Shown: piece after piece, positions 38,777-48,033 of the stretch
Layout: every line of letters begins with the position of its first letter
Position numbering within the stretch: the first letter of the stretch is position 1
NCBI GenBank assembly: GCA_025808375.1
Contig: CP061009.1
Location: 558,001-622,000 of the forward strand
Direction: 5' to 3'
Source of the DNA: Duncaniella muricolitica
GTDB taxonomy: Bacteria; Bacteroidota; Bacteroidia; Bacteroidales; Muribaculaceae
DNA: 64,000 bases
Program-made: the position numbers and the translations under genes
The notes under the pieces: model-generated
Database searches by the model: none
Seen by the model: the letters and a program-made list of their open reading frames with translations, nothing else
Told to the model about the DNA's origin: nothing

Positions 38777-38820
38777 GTCCGCCCGGGCTCCTGCACAGGA
38801 ATCCGGGGCGGACTTTTTTT
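38777..38820 (+). terminator. rRNA operon terminator
   Basis: GTCCGCCCGGG / CCGGGGCGGAC stem followed by a run of T. Confidence 0.9.
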
Positions 38821-38859
38821 ATCCCATCCCCCCATCCCCCTGACAGTCCCCGGGGAGGA

Positions 38860-39053
38860 GATACAAAAGTTTCATAAGTTTAAAAAGAAACAAAAGTTTT
38901 TTATTTTAGTGGATAAATCGGCTGCTCATTAGAGTGATGCCCGTGCGGTGGCGGATACCTGCGGATGCCCATGCAGGGGTGACCGATTTATTCACTTTAT
39001 CCACTGAAATAAAAAACTTTTGTTTCTTTTTAAACTTATGAAACTTTTGTATC
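38860..39053. repeat. 58-bp near-perfect inverted repeat around a 78-bp centre
   Basis: The left arm 38860-38917 (GATACAAAAGTTTCATAAGT...) and right arm 38996-39053 are reverse complements at 57 of 58 positions. The GC-rich centre holds a smaller palindrome (CTGCGGATGCCCATGCAGG). There is no open reading frame and no -7 box inside. A third, partial copy of the arm end follows at 39073-39106. The role is unknown. Confidence 0.9.
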
Positions 39054-39072
39054 CCCCTTTTATAACTTTTGT

Positions 39073-39106
39073 TTCGTATTGAGCTTATGAAACTTTTGTA
39101 TCTCCT
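39073..39106 (+). repeat. Third partial copy of the repeat arm
   Basis: CTTATGAAACTTTTGTATCT here matches the outer part of the right arm, and the CTCC after it matches the flank of the left arm (GGAG before GATAC). Confidence 0.8.
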
Positions 39107-39171
39107 CGGTTGTCTCTGAGGCTATTCGTTATTCTTAACTCTATTTATTTTACTTGTTGATTAAAAATTAG

Positions 39172-39179
39172 TAATTTTG
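39172..39179 (+). promoter_or_regulatory. -7 box (TAATTTTG) of fcl
   Basis: It lies 29 bp before the fcl start. The -33 region is T-rich but not a clear TTTG. Confidence 0.5.
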
Positions 39180-39208
39180 CATTCTTGAACTATTGATACA
39201 TTTTTCCG

Positions 39209-40150
39209 ATGGACAAGGATTCTAAGATTTATGTGGCCGGTCACCGTGGTATGGTTGGATCGGCTATTGTAAGAGAACTTAAACGACAGGGCTATAACAA
39301 TATCATCACTCGCACTCATGCCGAGCTTGATCTGGTGTCGCAGCAGGCGGTCAATGAGTTCTTTGAGAAGGAGAAACCCGAATATGTGTTTCTTGCCGCT
39401 GCAAAGGTTGGCGGTATCATTGCCAACTCGACGGCCCTGGCCGATTTTATGTATGACAATATGATGCTTGAGATGAATGTAATCAATGCTGCATGGCGCA
39501 ATGGTTGCAAGAAGCTCGAGTTTCTCGGTTCGTCATGTATCTATCCCCGTCTGGCACCTCAGCCTATGCCTGAGAGCTGTCTGCTGACCTCTGAACTTGA
39601 GAAGACCAACGAGGCTTATGCCTTGGCCAAGATTTCGGGTCTGAAGTATTGCGAGTATCTCAACAAGCAGTATGGCACAGACTATATATCGGTGATGCCT
39701 ACCAACCTTTACGGCCCCAATGACAATTATCATCCCGAGCACTCACACGTGTTGCCGGCCTTGATACGCCGTTTTCACGAGGCCAAGGAGCAGGGTTTGA
39801 CCGAGGTGACATGCTGGGGTGACGGAAGTCCGCTGAGAGAGTTTCTCTATGTCGACGATCTGGCCAACCTGTGTGTATTTCTCATGAATAATTATTCGGG
39901 CGACGAGACTGTCAATGCCGGTACCGGCAAGGAACTCACCATCAAGGCTCTCACCGAGCTTGTGGCAAAGGTGGTGGGTTACGAGGGCAAAATCCTGTGG
40001 GACACCACACGCCCCAACGGCACACCCCGCAAGCTGCTTGATGTGTCAAAGGCGGCCGCTTTGGGTTGGACTTACCGCACGGAGCTTGAGGACGGCATCA
40101 GACTTGCCTATGAGGATTTTCTCAATAATCCCATGCGAGCCGAACGTTAA
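39209..40150 (+). CDS. fcl: GDP-L-fucose synthase
   Basis: 313 residues, an SDR of the epimerase type. The NADP site GHRGMVG is at 11-17 (AGHRGMVGSAIVREL), SSCIYP holds the catalytic Ser region, and Y137/K141 sit in YALAK. PTNLYGPNDNYHPEHSHVLP is the typical substrate loop. It turns GDP-4-keto-6-deoxy-mannose into GDP-L-fucose for capsule or glycoprotein fucosylation. The partner gmd is not in the window. The next gene starts 41 bp on and may be cotranscribed. Confidence 0.95.
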   Translation: MDKDSKIYVAGHRGMVGSAIVRELKRQGYNNIITRTHAELDLVSQQAVNEFFEKEKPEYVFLAAAKVGGIIANSTALADFMYDNMMLEMNVINAAWRNGCKKLEFLGSSCIYPRLAPQPMPESCLLTSELEKTNEAYALAKISGLKYCEYLNKQYGTDYISVMPTNLYGPNDNYHPEHSHVLPALIRRFHEAKEQGLTEVTCWGDGSPLREFLYVDDLANLCVFLMNNYSGDETVNAGTGKELTIKALTELVAKVVGYEGKILWDTTRPNGTPRKLLDVSKAAALGWTYRTELEDGIRLAYEDFLNNPMRAER

Positions 40151-40191
40151 AATACGATATTCAAAACCTTCTTATCCGGCTGATTCTTTAT

Positions 40192-42624
40192 ATGCCCACT
40201 ACACCTTCTCACCCTCATAAGACTCCCGAAGCCACGCCCAGGCCTGAGAACAAACCTAAACCGAAGCGTAAACATCGCGGCCTGATAGCCACGATGTGGA
40301 CCGTGTTTGTGCTTGGTGTTGTCGGTCTGTTCTTCTTTCTGTTTCTCGTCTATAACGGTGTGATTGGCTACATGCCGCCCGTAGAGGAACTGAAAAATCC
40401 CACCGACCGTTTTGCATCGGTGCTCTATTCGTCAGACGGCAAGGAGATAGGCCGTTATTTCTATGGCACGGGCAATAGAGTGTATGCCGATTTTGACGAG
40501 GTGTCGCAGCATGTCATCGATGCGTTGATTTCGACCGAAGATGTACGCTTTGAGGAACATTCGGGTATCGATATGCGCGGACTGGGCCGTGTGCTGTTCA
40601 AGACGGTGCTTATGGGCAACAAGAATGCCGGCGGAGGCTCTACGCTCACCCAGCAGTTGGCCAAGCAGCTTTACTCGCCTCAGAGTTCGGGACTGCTCAC
40701 GCGTGCCATGCAGAAGCCTATCGAATGGATGATAGCCGTCAAGCTCGAGAGATATTACTCCAAAGAGGAGATTATAAAGATGTATCTCAACCAGTTTGAC
40801 TTTCTCTACAATGCCGTGGGCATCAAGAGCGCGGCCAACATCTATTTCGGCAAGGCTCCCAAAGACCTGACTGTCGAGGAGGCCGCCACGCTTGTCGGCA
40901 TGGTGAAAAATCCCTCCTATTATAATCCCGTGCGTCAGAACGAGCGCACCCGCCAGCGTCGTAACGTGGTGCTCGCCCAGATGCACAAGGCCGGCAAACT
41001 CACCGACGCCGAGCTCGACTCGCTGTCGGCACTGCCGCTGACCCTTAATTTCCACCGTGTGGATGTCAAGGACGGCATAGCTCCATATTTCCGTGAGGAA
41101 TTGCGCCGCATGCTCCGGGCCAAGCGTCCCGAGCGGGCCAACTATCGAGGCTGGGAGGGGCAGAAATTCATTGACGACTCCATTGCCTGGGAGACCAATC
41201 CGCTATATGGCTGGATTGAAAAAAATCCCAAGCCCGACGGCTCGAAGTATGACATATATAACGACGGACTGAAAATCTACACCACCATCGACTCGCGCAT
41301 GCAGCAGTATGCCGAGGAGGCTGTGGCCGAGCATCTCGGCGGAGACCTGCAGAAAGCGTTCTTCCGCGAGAAACGCGGCACCAAGGGTGCGCCCTACACC
41401 ACCGACCGTGCCGAGCTCTCGGAGATACGCCGCAACCATCTGATACGTAACGCGATGAAAAATACCGACAGGTATCGTGAGATGGTCAAGGCGGGAGCCT
41501 CACGCGAGGAGATAGACCGTGCTTTCAACACTCCGCGCGAGATGAAGGTGTTTGCCTACGGAGGCTCGGTCGACACGGTGATGACACCGCTCGACTCCGT
41601 GCTCTATCACAAACACTTCCTGCGCACGGGATTCATGGCCATGAATCCGCTCAACGGTCATATCAAGGCCTATGTCGGCGGTCCCGACTTCAGCTACTTC
41701 CAGTATGACATGGTGTCGACCGGACGGCGTCAGATCGGTTCGACAGTCAAGCCGTTTCTCTATACTTATGCGATGGAGGAAGGCTTCACGCCATGTGACG
41801 AGTTTTCCAACACCCAGCCAGTGCTCACCGACGAGACCGGCCGAGTGTGGGCACCACGCAATGCCGGCAGTGCAAGGGTAGGCGAGATGGTCGATCTGCG
41901 CTGGGCACTCACCAACTCCAACAACTGGATATCGGCACGTCTCATATCGCAGCTCTCTCCCGCGTCGCTTGTCAGGACAATGCACAACTTTGGTATCACA
42001 GCCAATCTTCCTGCCGTGATGTCGCTGTGTCTCGGTCCGGCCGATGTGTCGGTCAAGGAGATGGTGACGGCCTACTCGGCCTTTGCCAACAACGGCATGC
42101 GCGTCGACCCGATGTTTGTCACAGCCATAGCCGACAACAACGGCAACATCATTTCGGAATTTTCGCCACGCCACACCGAGGTCATCTCGGAGAAAGCCTA
42201 TTACCGCATCCTCTCCATGTTGCTCAACGTAGTCAACGAGGGTACGGCCCACAGGGTAAGGTCGCGCTTCGGCCTCACTGCCGAGATGGGCGGCAAGACG
42301 GGTACCACCAACTACAACGCCGACGGATGGTTTATGGGCTTCACGCCCGAGCTTGTGGCCGGCACATGGGTGGGCGGTGACGAGCGTTACATCCACTTCA
42401 ACACGATGGCCTACGGACAGGGCGCGTCGATGGCTCTCCCAATTTACGGCCGCTTCATGCGCAAGGTCTACAACGATCCGTCACTCAAATATTCCCAGTC
42501 GACCCGTTTTAGCTTCCCTCCCGGCGTGGATCTCTGCGAAAAGGAGTTTTACGGGATGTATGACGACGAGCCCGACGCCGACACAGACGCCGAAGAGTCG
42601 TCGATGGAGGGTGTGTTTGACTGA
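40192..42624 (+). CDS. Class A penicillin-binding protein (PBP1A type)
   Basis: 810 residues. A short Pro/Lys-rich cytoplasmic head (1-30) and one membrane helix (about 32-56) precede a GT51 glycosyltransferase (about 75-250; STEDVRFEEHSGID, GGSTLTQQLAKQLY). A transpeptidase domain (about 460-770) has STVK in RQIGSTVKPFLYTY, SNN in ALTNSNNWIS and KTGTT. The acidic tail (DDEPDADTDAEESS) is unusual but plausible. It polymerises and cross-links peptidoglycan. A hairpin terminator follows. Confidence 0.94.
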   Translation: MPTTPSHPHKTPEATPRPENKPKPKRKHRGLIATMWTVFVLGVVGLFFFLFLVYNGVIGYMPPVEELKNPTDRFASVLYSSDGKEIGRYFYGTGNRVYADFDEVSQHVIDALISTEDVRFEEHSGIDMRGLGRVLFKTVLMGNKNAGGGSTLTQQLAKQLYSPQSSGLLTRAMQKPIEWMIAVKLERYYSKEEIIKMYLNQFDFLYNAVGIKSAANIYFGKAPKDLTVEEAATLVGMVKNPSYYNPVRQNERTRQRRNVVLAQMHKAGKLTDAELDSLSALPLTLNFHRVDVKDGIAPYFREELRRMLRAKRPERANYRGWEGQKFIDDSIAWETNPLYGWIEKNPKPDGSKYDIYNDGLKIYTTIDSRMQQYAEEAVAEHLGGDLQKAFFREKRGTKGAPYTTDRAELSEIRRNHLIRNAMKNTDRYREMVKAGASREEIDRAFNTPREMKVFAYGGSVDTVMTPLDSVLYHKHFLRTGFMAMNPLNGHIKAYVGGPDFSYFQYDMVSTGRRQIGSTVKPFLYTYAMEEGFTPCDEFSNTQPVLTDETGRVWAPRNAGSARVGEMVDLRWALTNSNNWISARLISQLSPASLVRTMHNFGITANLPAVMSLCLGPADVSVKEMVTAYSAFANNGMRVDPMFVTAIADNNGNIISEFSPRHTEVISEKAYYRILSMLLNVVNEGTAHRVRSRFGLTAEMGGKTGTTNYNADGWFMGFTPELVAGTWVGGDERYIHFNTMAYGQGASMALPIYGRFMRKVYNDPSLKYSQSTRFSFPPGVDLCEKEFYGMYDDEPDADTDAEESSMEGVFD

Positions 42625-42649
42625 AAAAAGCCATAAGACGTTATTTCTC

Positions 42650-42690
42650 AGTGAAAATGACGGCCCGTCACAGCCGTCATTTCACTTATT
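42650..42690 (+). terminator. Hairpin after the PBP gene
   Basis: GTGAAAATGACGGC / GCCGTCATTTCAC with a T-rich tail. Confidence 0.7.
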
Positions 42691-42703
42691 TTCACGACTG
42701 ATA

Positions 42704-42735
42704 GTTGTAATATATCTTAAAATATATTAATTTTG
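42704..42735 (+). promoter_or_regulatory. Promoter of the polysaccharide export genes
   Basis: GTTG (42704-42707), 20 bp, TAATTTTG (42728-42735), about 70-90 bp before the start. Confidence 0.6.
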
Positions 42736-42807
42736 TGACATAATGTGCGGTATGATTGTTATTCATACGTATAAAGCTATAAAATTATCCTTTCAAGTCA
42801 TCAATTC

Positions 42808-43629
42808 ATGACTCTAAGTCACATGCGTTTCAACAATTTATTATTAGCTGTTTCCATTCTGTTAGCGATGGCAGTCGCTTCGTGCTCCACACCCAAGGAT
42901 GTGGCATATTTCCAGGAAATGGCCATTCAGACGCCATCGCAGGTAGATGTGAAAAGCGTCGTCATCAAACCTAATGACAAGCTGTCTATCATCGTCAACT
43001 CGCGAGACCCGATGGTGGCCAATATGTTCAATCTGCCCTACACCAACCGTCTGCTCGGACAGACCTCGGTGTTGGCCAACAGTAACACATCACAGGGAGT
43101 AAGTGCCTACACAGTCAATCAGGACGGAGACATCGACTTCCCGGAGCTTGGCACGGTCCACGTAGAGGGTCTCACCCGCATGGAGGCGGCCGGAGTCATC
43201 AAGGGTATGCTTATAGGGCGCGACCTCGTGAAAGATGCAGTCGTGACCGTGGAGCTTGTCAATGCCCAGGCCTCGGTGCTCGGCGAAGTCAATAAGCCCG
43301 GCCGTTATCCGATAGATCGCGACGACATGACCATCCTCGACCTGCTCGGAAGTGCCGGCGACCTTACCATCTATGGTATGCGCGACAACATCAAGCTCAT
43401 ACGTACGGTCGATGGACAGCAGACCACCTATCAGGTAAGTCTCCTCTCGGGCAACGACCTCACGTCGTCACCGGCCTATTACATACAGCAGGACGACGTG
43501 GTGTATGTCGAGCCTAATCCCACACGCAAGCGTCAGTCACAGCTCAACGCCAATACGGTCCAGTCGACCTCGTTCTGGGTGTCGATAGCTTCGCTCGCGG
43601 TGACCATCACAGCTATAATAGTACGTTAA
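42808..43629 (+). CDS. Polysaccharide export lipoprotein (Wza-like, SLBB)
   Basis: 273 residues; ATG 42823 (MRFNNLLL) would give a cleaner signal. A lipoprotein signal ends in VASC, so the protein is anchored by Cys after about residue 25. A Poly_export domain (about 50-140; VIKPNDKLSIIVNSRDP, YTVNQDGDIDFPELG), an SLBB-like domain (about 145-225; VLGEVNKPGRYPIDRDDMTI) and a C-terminal hydrophobic helix (about 248-272) are seen. It should form the outer-membrane channel for an exported polysaccharide. It is paired with the Wzc-like gene 21 bp downstream. Confidence 0.9.
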   Translation: MTLSHMRFNNLLLAVSILLAMAVASCSTPKDVAYFQEMAIQTPSQVDVKSVVIKPNDKLSIIVNSRDPMVANMFNLPYTNRLLGQTSVLANSNTSQGVSAYTVNQDGDIDFPELGTVHVEGLTRMEAAGVIKGMLIGRDLVKDAVVTVELVNAQASVLGEVNKPGRYPIDRDDMTILDLLGSAGDLTIYGMRDNIKLIRTVDGQQTTYQVSLLSGNDLTSSPAYYIQQDDVVYVEPNPTRKRQSQLNANTVQSTSFWVSIASLAVTITAIIVR

Positions 43630-43650
43630 AAGTCAAAAAGTCCACTCTAC

Positions 43651-46092
43651 ATGCAGAACAATACACAGCAGCCTCTCTCTCAGCAGATGCCGGCCTATCA
43701 GGCAGCCCCTGTAGTGTCCGAAGAAGAGGATTCGATCAACATAAGCGACTTCCTGTCATTGTGTGTGCGGTGCTGGAAATGGTTTGCCTTTTCCGTAGCA
43801 GCCTGTCTTATCATCGGAGCCTTGTATGTGCTCACTTCGCCTAAAATCTACACACGCACGGCTCAGGTCGTGGTGCAGGATGACGAGGCGGGCTCCGGTA
43901 GCCAGAGCATAACCTCGGCATTGAGCGATATGGGACTCTTCACCACATCGACCAATGTGGCCAATGAGCTTCTTGCTTTCCAGTCACCAGCCCTCATAGG
44001 TGATGTGATAGAGCGTCTGGGGCTCAGAGCCAACTATGTATACAAGAAACGTCTCCGTCCCGTGTCGCTCTATGGCGACTCGATGGTGCTGTCGGTATCA
44101 TTGCCCGACATCTCGGTCAACCGTGGCCTGAGAATGACGATGACGATACTCGAGGACGGCAAGGTGGAGGTGAGCGACATGCACGACCATCTCGGCAACG
44201 AGCTTGACGGAATGACCGTCACTCTCGGTGACACAGTGAGCACTCCTGTAGGACGCATGGTCATCTCGGCCGGCCCCAACTATTCATCCGACTTTGACCA
44301 TGACATACGCTTTTCCTACTGGCCTATGCCTACGGCCATAAGCAAGTATCAGGCCAAGCTCACCGAGACCCTCTCCAACGAAGACGCCTCGGTCATAGAC
44401 TTTGCCATCAAAGATGACAATGTGCAGCGCGGCGATGACTTCCTGTCGGCCCTCATAGACATATATAATGAAAAGTGGGTGGAGCAGAAAGCGCAGATGG
44501 CTGTGGCCACATCGGAGTTTATCAACGAGCGTCTCAACGTCATCGAGAAAGAACTCGGCCATGTCGATGATGACATAGCCACCTTCAAGGGCGAACATCT
44601 GGTGCCCGACGTAGCCGCCGCATCCGAGATGTATATGGCCAATGCCAACGAGAACACCAAGCAGCAGCTCGGAGTGATGACCCAGATGGAAATCACACGC
44701 TTTCTCATCGACTATATGCAGTCGCCTGCCAACAAGGGCAAGCTTCTTCCCGGCAATCTCGGCATCGAGAACCAGGGCATAGTGGCTCAGATAACCGAAT
44801 ACAACAATCTTCAGCTCGAGCGTGACCAGCTTCTGTCGACCACCGGCGAGAACAGTCCGCTGGTCAAGGACCGCGACAACTCGCTCGCCAGCATCAGGGC
44901 CGCGCTCGCCTCATCGCTCAACACTCAGTTGCGCATGCTCGGCACCCAGCTCGCAGCCCTTGAGCGCAACGACCGCAAGACCAATGCCAAGATAGCCTCG
45001 TCGCCGTCCCAGGCCAAGTATCTGCTGTCGGTAGAGCGTCAGCAGAAGGTCAAAGAGTCGCTCTATCTCTTCCTGCTCCAGAAGCGTGAGGAGAACGAGC
45101 TGTCGCTTGCCTTCACACCCTACAACACCCGCGTCATCACACCCCCGATGGGCTCGCTTAAACCATCGTCGCCCGTCACACGCAACATCATGCTTGTGGC
45201 ACTGGTGATAGGTCTGCTCATCCCGGCCATCAAACTCTTCCTCTCGGAGACACTCAACAACCGCCTGCGTAGCCGTGCCGACCTCGAGGGCATCAAGGTT
45301 CCGTTTATCGGCGAAATACCCGAGGAGGAGACGAGCAAAAACCGCATCAACCGCTGGCGTCGCCGCTGGCGTGACACTATCGGCAAGGAATCGCGCATCG
45401 AGGAAGCCCCGACGCTCATTGTCAAGCCCCACGGCCACAGCCTGCTCAACGAATCGTTCCGCATGGTGCGTTCCAATCTCGAGTTCATGACCCGCGGAGG
45501 CAAAAACAAGATTGCCATGATTACATCGTTCAATCCCGGCTCGGGCAAATCGTTCGTGACTCTCAATCTCGGAGCCACCATGGCCATCAAGCATAAGGAT
45601 GTGAAGGTACTCATAATCGACATGGACCTGCGCAGAGCCTCGCTCTCCAAGGTGGTCGGCAACTATGCTCCCGGCGTCTCCGACTATCTGTCCGAGGCTA
45701 CCGACGACATAAAGAAACTCATACGCCCCACCTCTCAGGAAGGTCTCTACATGATACCCGTGGGCACCATTCCCCCCAATCCCACCGAGCTTCTTTACTC
45801 GACCCGTCTGCAGGAGATGCTCGATAAGCTGCGTGGAGAGTATGATCTGATATTGCTCGACTGTCCGCCCGCCGACATCGTGGCCGACTCGACCATCATC
45901 ACTCCGCTTGCCGACATGACAATATTCATCCTGCGTGCCGGACTGCTTGACCGCCGCTTGCTGCCCGAACTCAACAAGATGTATGACAACCATCGTTTCA
46001 ACAATCTGATGGTCGTGCTCAACGGCACCACTTCGGTAGCTACGCCTTACCGCAGGTATGCCTACCGCAATAAGTATGTAACCGAGGATTAA
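43651..46092 (+). CDS. Polysaccharide co-polymerase with BY-kinase domain (Wzc-like)
   Basis: 813 residues. Two membrane helices (about 47-68 and 508-528) enclose a Wzz-type periplasmic region with coiled coils and a GNVR-like segment. The cytoplasmic BY-kinase (about 590-790) has Walker A SFNPGSGKSF (about 628-634), Walker A' VLIIDMDLRR and Walker B LILLDCPP. The C-terminus ends in a Tyr cluster (YRRYAYRNKY), the usual autophosphorylation site. It controls chain length and export together with the Wza-like partner. The glycosyltransferase genes of a full capsule locus are not next to it, apart from one GT4 gene. Confidence 0.93.
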   Translation: MQNNTQQPLSQQMPAYQAAPVVSEEEDSINISDFLSLCVRCWKWFAFSVAACLIIGALYVLTSPKIYTRTAQVVVQDDEAGSGSQSITSALSDMGLFTTSTNVANELLAFQSPALIGDVIERLGLRANYVYKKRLRPVSLYGDSMVLSVSLPDISVNRGLRMTMTILEDGKVEVSDMHDHLGNELDGMTVTLGDTVSTPVGRMVISAGPNYSSDFDHDIRFSYWPMPTAISKYQAKLTETLSNEDASVIDFAIKDDNVQRGDDFLSALIDIYNEKWVEQKAQMAVATSEFINERLNVIEKELGHVDDDIATFKGEHLVPDVAAASEMYMANANENTKQQLGVMTQMEITRFLIDYMQSPANKGKLLPGNLGIENQGIVAQITEYNNLQLERDQLLSTTGENSPLVKDRDNSLASIRAALASSLNTQLRMLGTQLAALERNDRKTNAKIASSPSQAKYLLSVERQQKVKESLYLFLLQKREENELSLAFTPYNTRVITPPMGSLKPSSPVTRNIMLVALVIGLLIPAIKLFLSETLNNRLRSRADLEGIKVPFIGEIPEEETSKNRINRWRRRWRDTIGKESRIEEAPTLIVKPHGHSLLNESFRMVRSNLEFMTRGGKNKIAMITSFNPGSGKSFVTLNLGATMAIKHKDVKVLIIDMDLRRASLSKVVGNYAPGVSDYLSEATDDIKKLIRPTSQEGLYMIPVGTIPPNPTELLYSTRLQEMLDKLRGEYDLILLDCPPADIVADSTIITPLADMTIFILRAGLLDRRLLPELNKMYDNHRFNNLMVVLNGTTSVATPYRRYAYRNKYVTED

Positions 46093-46106
46093 TCCCTTGA
46101 TTATAA

Positions 46107-46432
46107 GAGGGTGTTTAATAACAAATGTTAAAGCCAAAGTCCATTGTCATGAGTCGTGTTTCGTCATGGAAAGAGGGAGCATAGCTGTAGCTATGTGACC
46201 GATTGACAGGGCGGAACACGGCCATGACAATGGATGCAAACAAGGTATTTTTATTATTACTTAATATGTATCGTATTAAGGATTTATTAAGGCTTTACCA
46301 CTCATGGGCGTCTTTTCATTTAACTTGTCCCTAATCATCGGTCACATAGCTACAGCTATGCTCCCTCTGATTATGAACAATTTAAATGAAAATACACCCA
46401 CTTTGGCTTAACATTTGTTATGAAACACCCTC
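46107..46432. mobile_element. MITE-like element, 326 bp, with nested inverted repeats
   Basis: Ends read GAGGGTGTTTAATAACAAAT and, on the other strand, GAGGGTGTTTCATAACAAAT; homology runs about 33 bp with one mismatch and one indel. TAA lies outside both ends, as for a 3-bp target duplication. Inside, a 31-bp segment (46173-46203, GAGGGAGCATAGCTGTAGCT...) is repeated in inverted form at 46337-46367, and TCCATTGTCATG / CATGACAATGGA pair at 46140-46234. There is no open reading frame. The ends resemble those of the IS at 13149-14551. Confidence 0.8.
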
Positions 46433-46443
46433 TAAAATAAACA

Positions 46444-46473
46444 GGAGTATCATAACGTTTGTTATGATACTCC
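46444..46473. terminator. Perfect hairpin after the MITE
   Basis: GGAGTATCATAAC / GTTATGATACTCC has a 13-bp perfect stem with a 4-base loop. There is no good T-run, so it may be a terminator or a protein site. Confidence 0.5.
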
Positions 46474-46526
46474 CTCCTTATTAAAATCTAATAACCCCCA
46501 ACACCAATCATCAAAAGGACCAAGCA

Positions 46527-46907
46527 ATGGATCAAGAGCTTAAGAAAAAACTTTCCTACGACCCCGACGGCCTGCTGACGTATGAGTATATAGCCAATCA
46601 CATAGGCCTGTGTGACGATATCATGGACGAACTCATTGACAATATGATACTTGTCGACGGTTCGGGCCAGTTTGTCGTATCGGCTGCGCGTTATCTCCAT
46701 GCCATTGACAGCGAGCGTTATGCCTCGGTGATTGACCGCCTTGTGGTCGCATCGATCGAGAAAGACCGCGAACACCGCTATCTGCCCGCGCTCATCGAGA
46801 GCCTCTACGGAGCCGACTATGCCGAGCGTGCCGCTGAGCTTTCGGCTACCGACAATAACTTCCGCCGCATCTACAAGCGGTTGCAACCGTCGGCCGAAGG
46901 GCTTTAG
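46527..46907 (+). CDS. Small protein of unknown function
   Basis: 126 residues, acidic and helical, without signal or membrane segment. I do not recognise a family. The N-terminal part (MDQELKKKLSYDPDGLLTYE) and a following helix pair (YIANHIGLCDDIMDELIDNM) could be a winged-helix-like fold, but no DNA-binding motif is convincing. It lies 17 bp before a glycosyltransferase gene and probably shares its transcript. It may be a regulatory or accessory factor; nothing more can be said. Confidence 0.7.
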   Translation: MDQELKKKLSYDPDGLLTYEYIANHIGLCDDIMDELIDNMILVDGSGQFVVSAARYLHAIDSERYASVIDRLVVASIEKDREHRYLPALIESLYGADYAERAAELSATDNNFRRIYKRLQPSAEGL

Positions 46908-46924
46908 GACGGTCTCGCACAGTC

Positions 46925-48010
46925 ATGAAGATATTGCAGATTATCCCCGGCAAGATATGGGGCGGAGCCGAGCAATATATTGTCGACCTTGGCCGGGAGC
47001 TTGAAGCACGCGGCCACGAGGTGACATATCTTGCCTATGACCGTGAGGCTGTGACCGCCCAACTGGAGCGTCGCGCCATTCCCTATCGGACACTCCCTTT
47101 CAGATGGTCGCTCGACCGCACCAGCATCAACGAACTGGCCGCAATGCTGCGCGCCACGCATTATGATGTGATACATGTCCACAGCACCCGCTTTGTGCCG
47201 ATAGCCCAACTGGCCGTGGCTCGAGCCGGCTGTGACACACGTGTGGTCATGACCCGTCATGAGGCCCACCGCACCGGGGTCAACATCTTTTTGCGTCCTC
47301 TGTTCCGACGCCTTCACCGCATCATATTTGTGTCAGATCTCGTGAAGCGTCGTTACCGCGGGGCCAACAGGTGGATTAGCGACGATATGTGCAGGGTGAT
47401 ACACAACAGCATCCCGCCCTATCCCCACAAGGATGTCGAGTCGCTGCGCGCGCTCTACGACATACCCTCCTCGGCACCCCTGCTGATGTTTGCCGGACGC
47501 GTCAAGAAGTCAAAAGGTTGCAGCGTCATACTCAAAGCCCTGTCGAGAATAGCCCACAAACCGTTTCACATAGTGTTTGTCGGCGCGCTCAAGTCGGAGA
47601 AATACCGCCGCCAGCTCATGGACATAGCCGCAGCCGGAGGCATAGAGGGGCGCGTGCACTTCTATGGTTTCACTCCCGACGCCCGCCAGTTCATGCGTCA
47701 GGCCGACATAGCCATAGCCCCCTCGGTGACGCTCGACTCGTGCCCGCTGACCAATATCGAATATCTTCAGTTGGGCAAATGTGAGGTGTCGACCAACAAC
47801 GGCGGCCAGGCCGAATATCTCGAGGACGGCCGCACGGCACTCCTTGTAGGACCGGGCGACGACATGGCACTTGCCGATGCCATAGGCCGCGTGATCGACG
47901 ACCGCGACCTGCGCGAGCGTCTCGCCAAGGCCGGACACGAGTATTTCGAGCAGCATATGTCCTACTCACAGTTTGTCGACAAAGTGCTTGAGGCCTACAG
48001 CAATACATAA
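46925..48010 (+). CDS. Glycosyltransferase, GT4/GT-B type
   Basis: 361 residues. The N-terminal acceptor half begins MKILQIIPGKIWGGAEQYIV (glycine-rich loop), and the C-terminal donor half contains LLMFAGRVKKSKGC, YGFTPDARQFMRQADIAIAP and the E-x7-E type region ending in GQAEYLEDGRTALLV. It should transfer a sugar from a nucleotide donor to a lipid-linked or protein glycan. It follows the unknown small gene closely and precedes a cyclophilin after 23 bp. The sugar is not predictable. Confidence 0.9.
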   Translation: MKILQIIPGKIWGGAEQYIVDLGRELEARGHEVTYLAYDREAVTAQLERRAIPYRTLPFRWSLDRTSINELAAMLRATHYDVIHVHSTRFVPIAQLAVARAGCDTRVVMTRHEAHRTGVNIFLRPLFRRLHRIIFVSDLVKRRYRGANRWISDDMCRVIHNSIPPYPHKDVESLRALYDIPSSAPLLMFAGRVKKSKGCSVILKALSRIAHKPFHIVFVGALKSEKYRRQLMDIAAAGGIEGRVHFYGFTPDARQFMRQADIAIAPSVTLDSCPLTNIEYLQLGKCEVSTNNGGQAEYLEDGRTALLVGPGDDMALADAIGRVIDDRDLRERLAKAGHEYFEQHMSYSQFVDKVLEAYSNT

Positions 48011-48033
48011 CCGACAATCAATATCATGAAACA

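Noticed and set aside
38860..39106. CRISPR array
   Set aside because: The repeats are inverted rather than direct, only partly repeated, and there are no regular spacers or cas genes.
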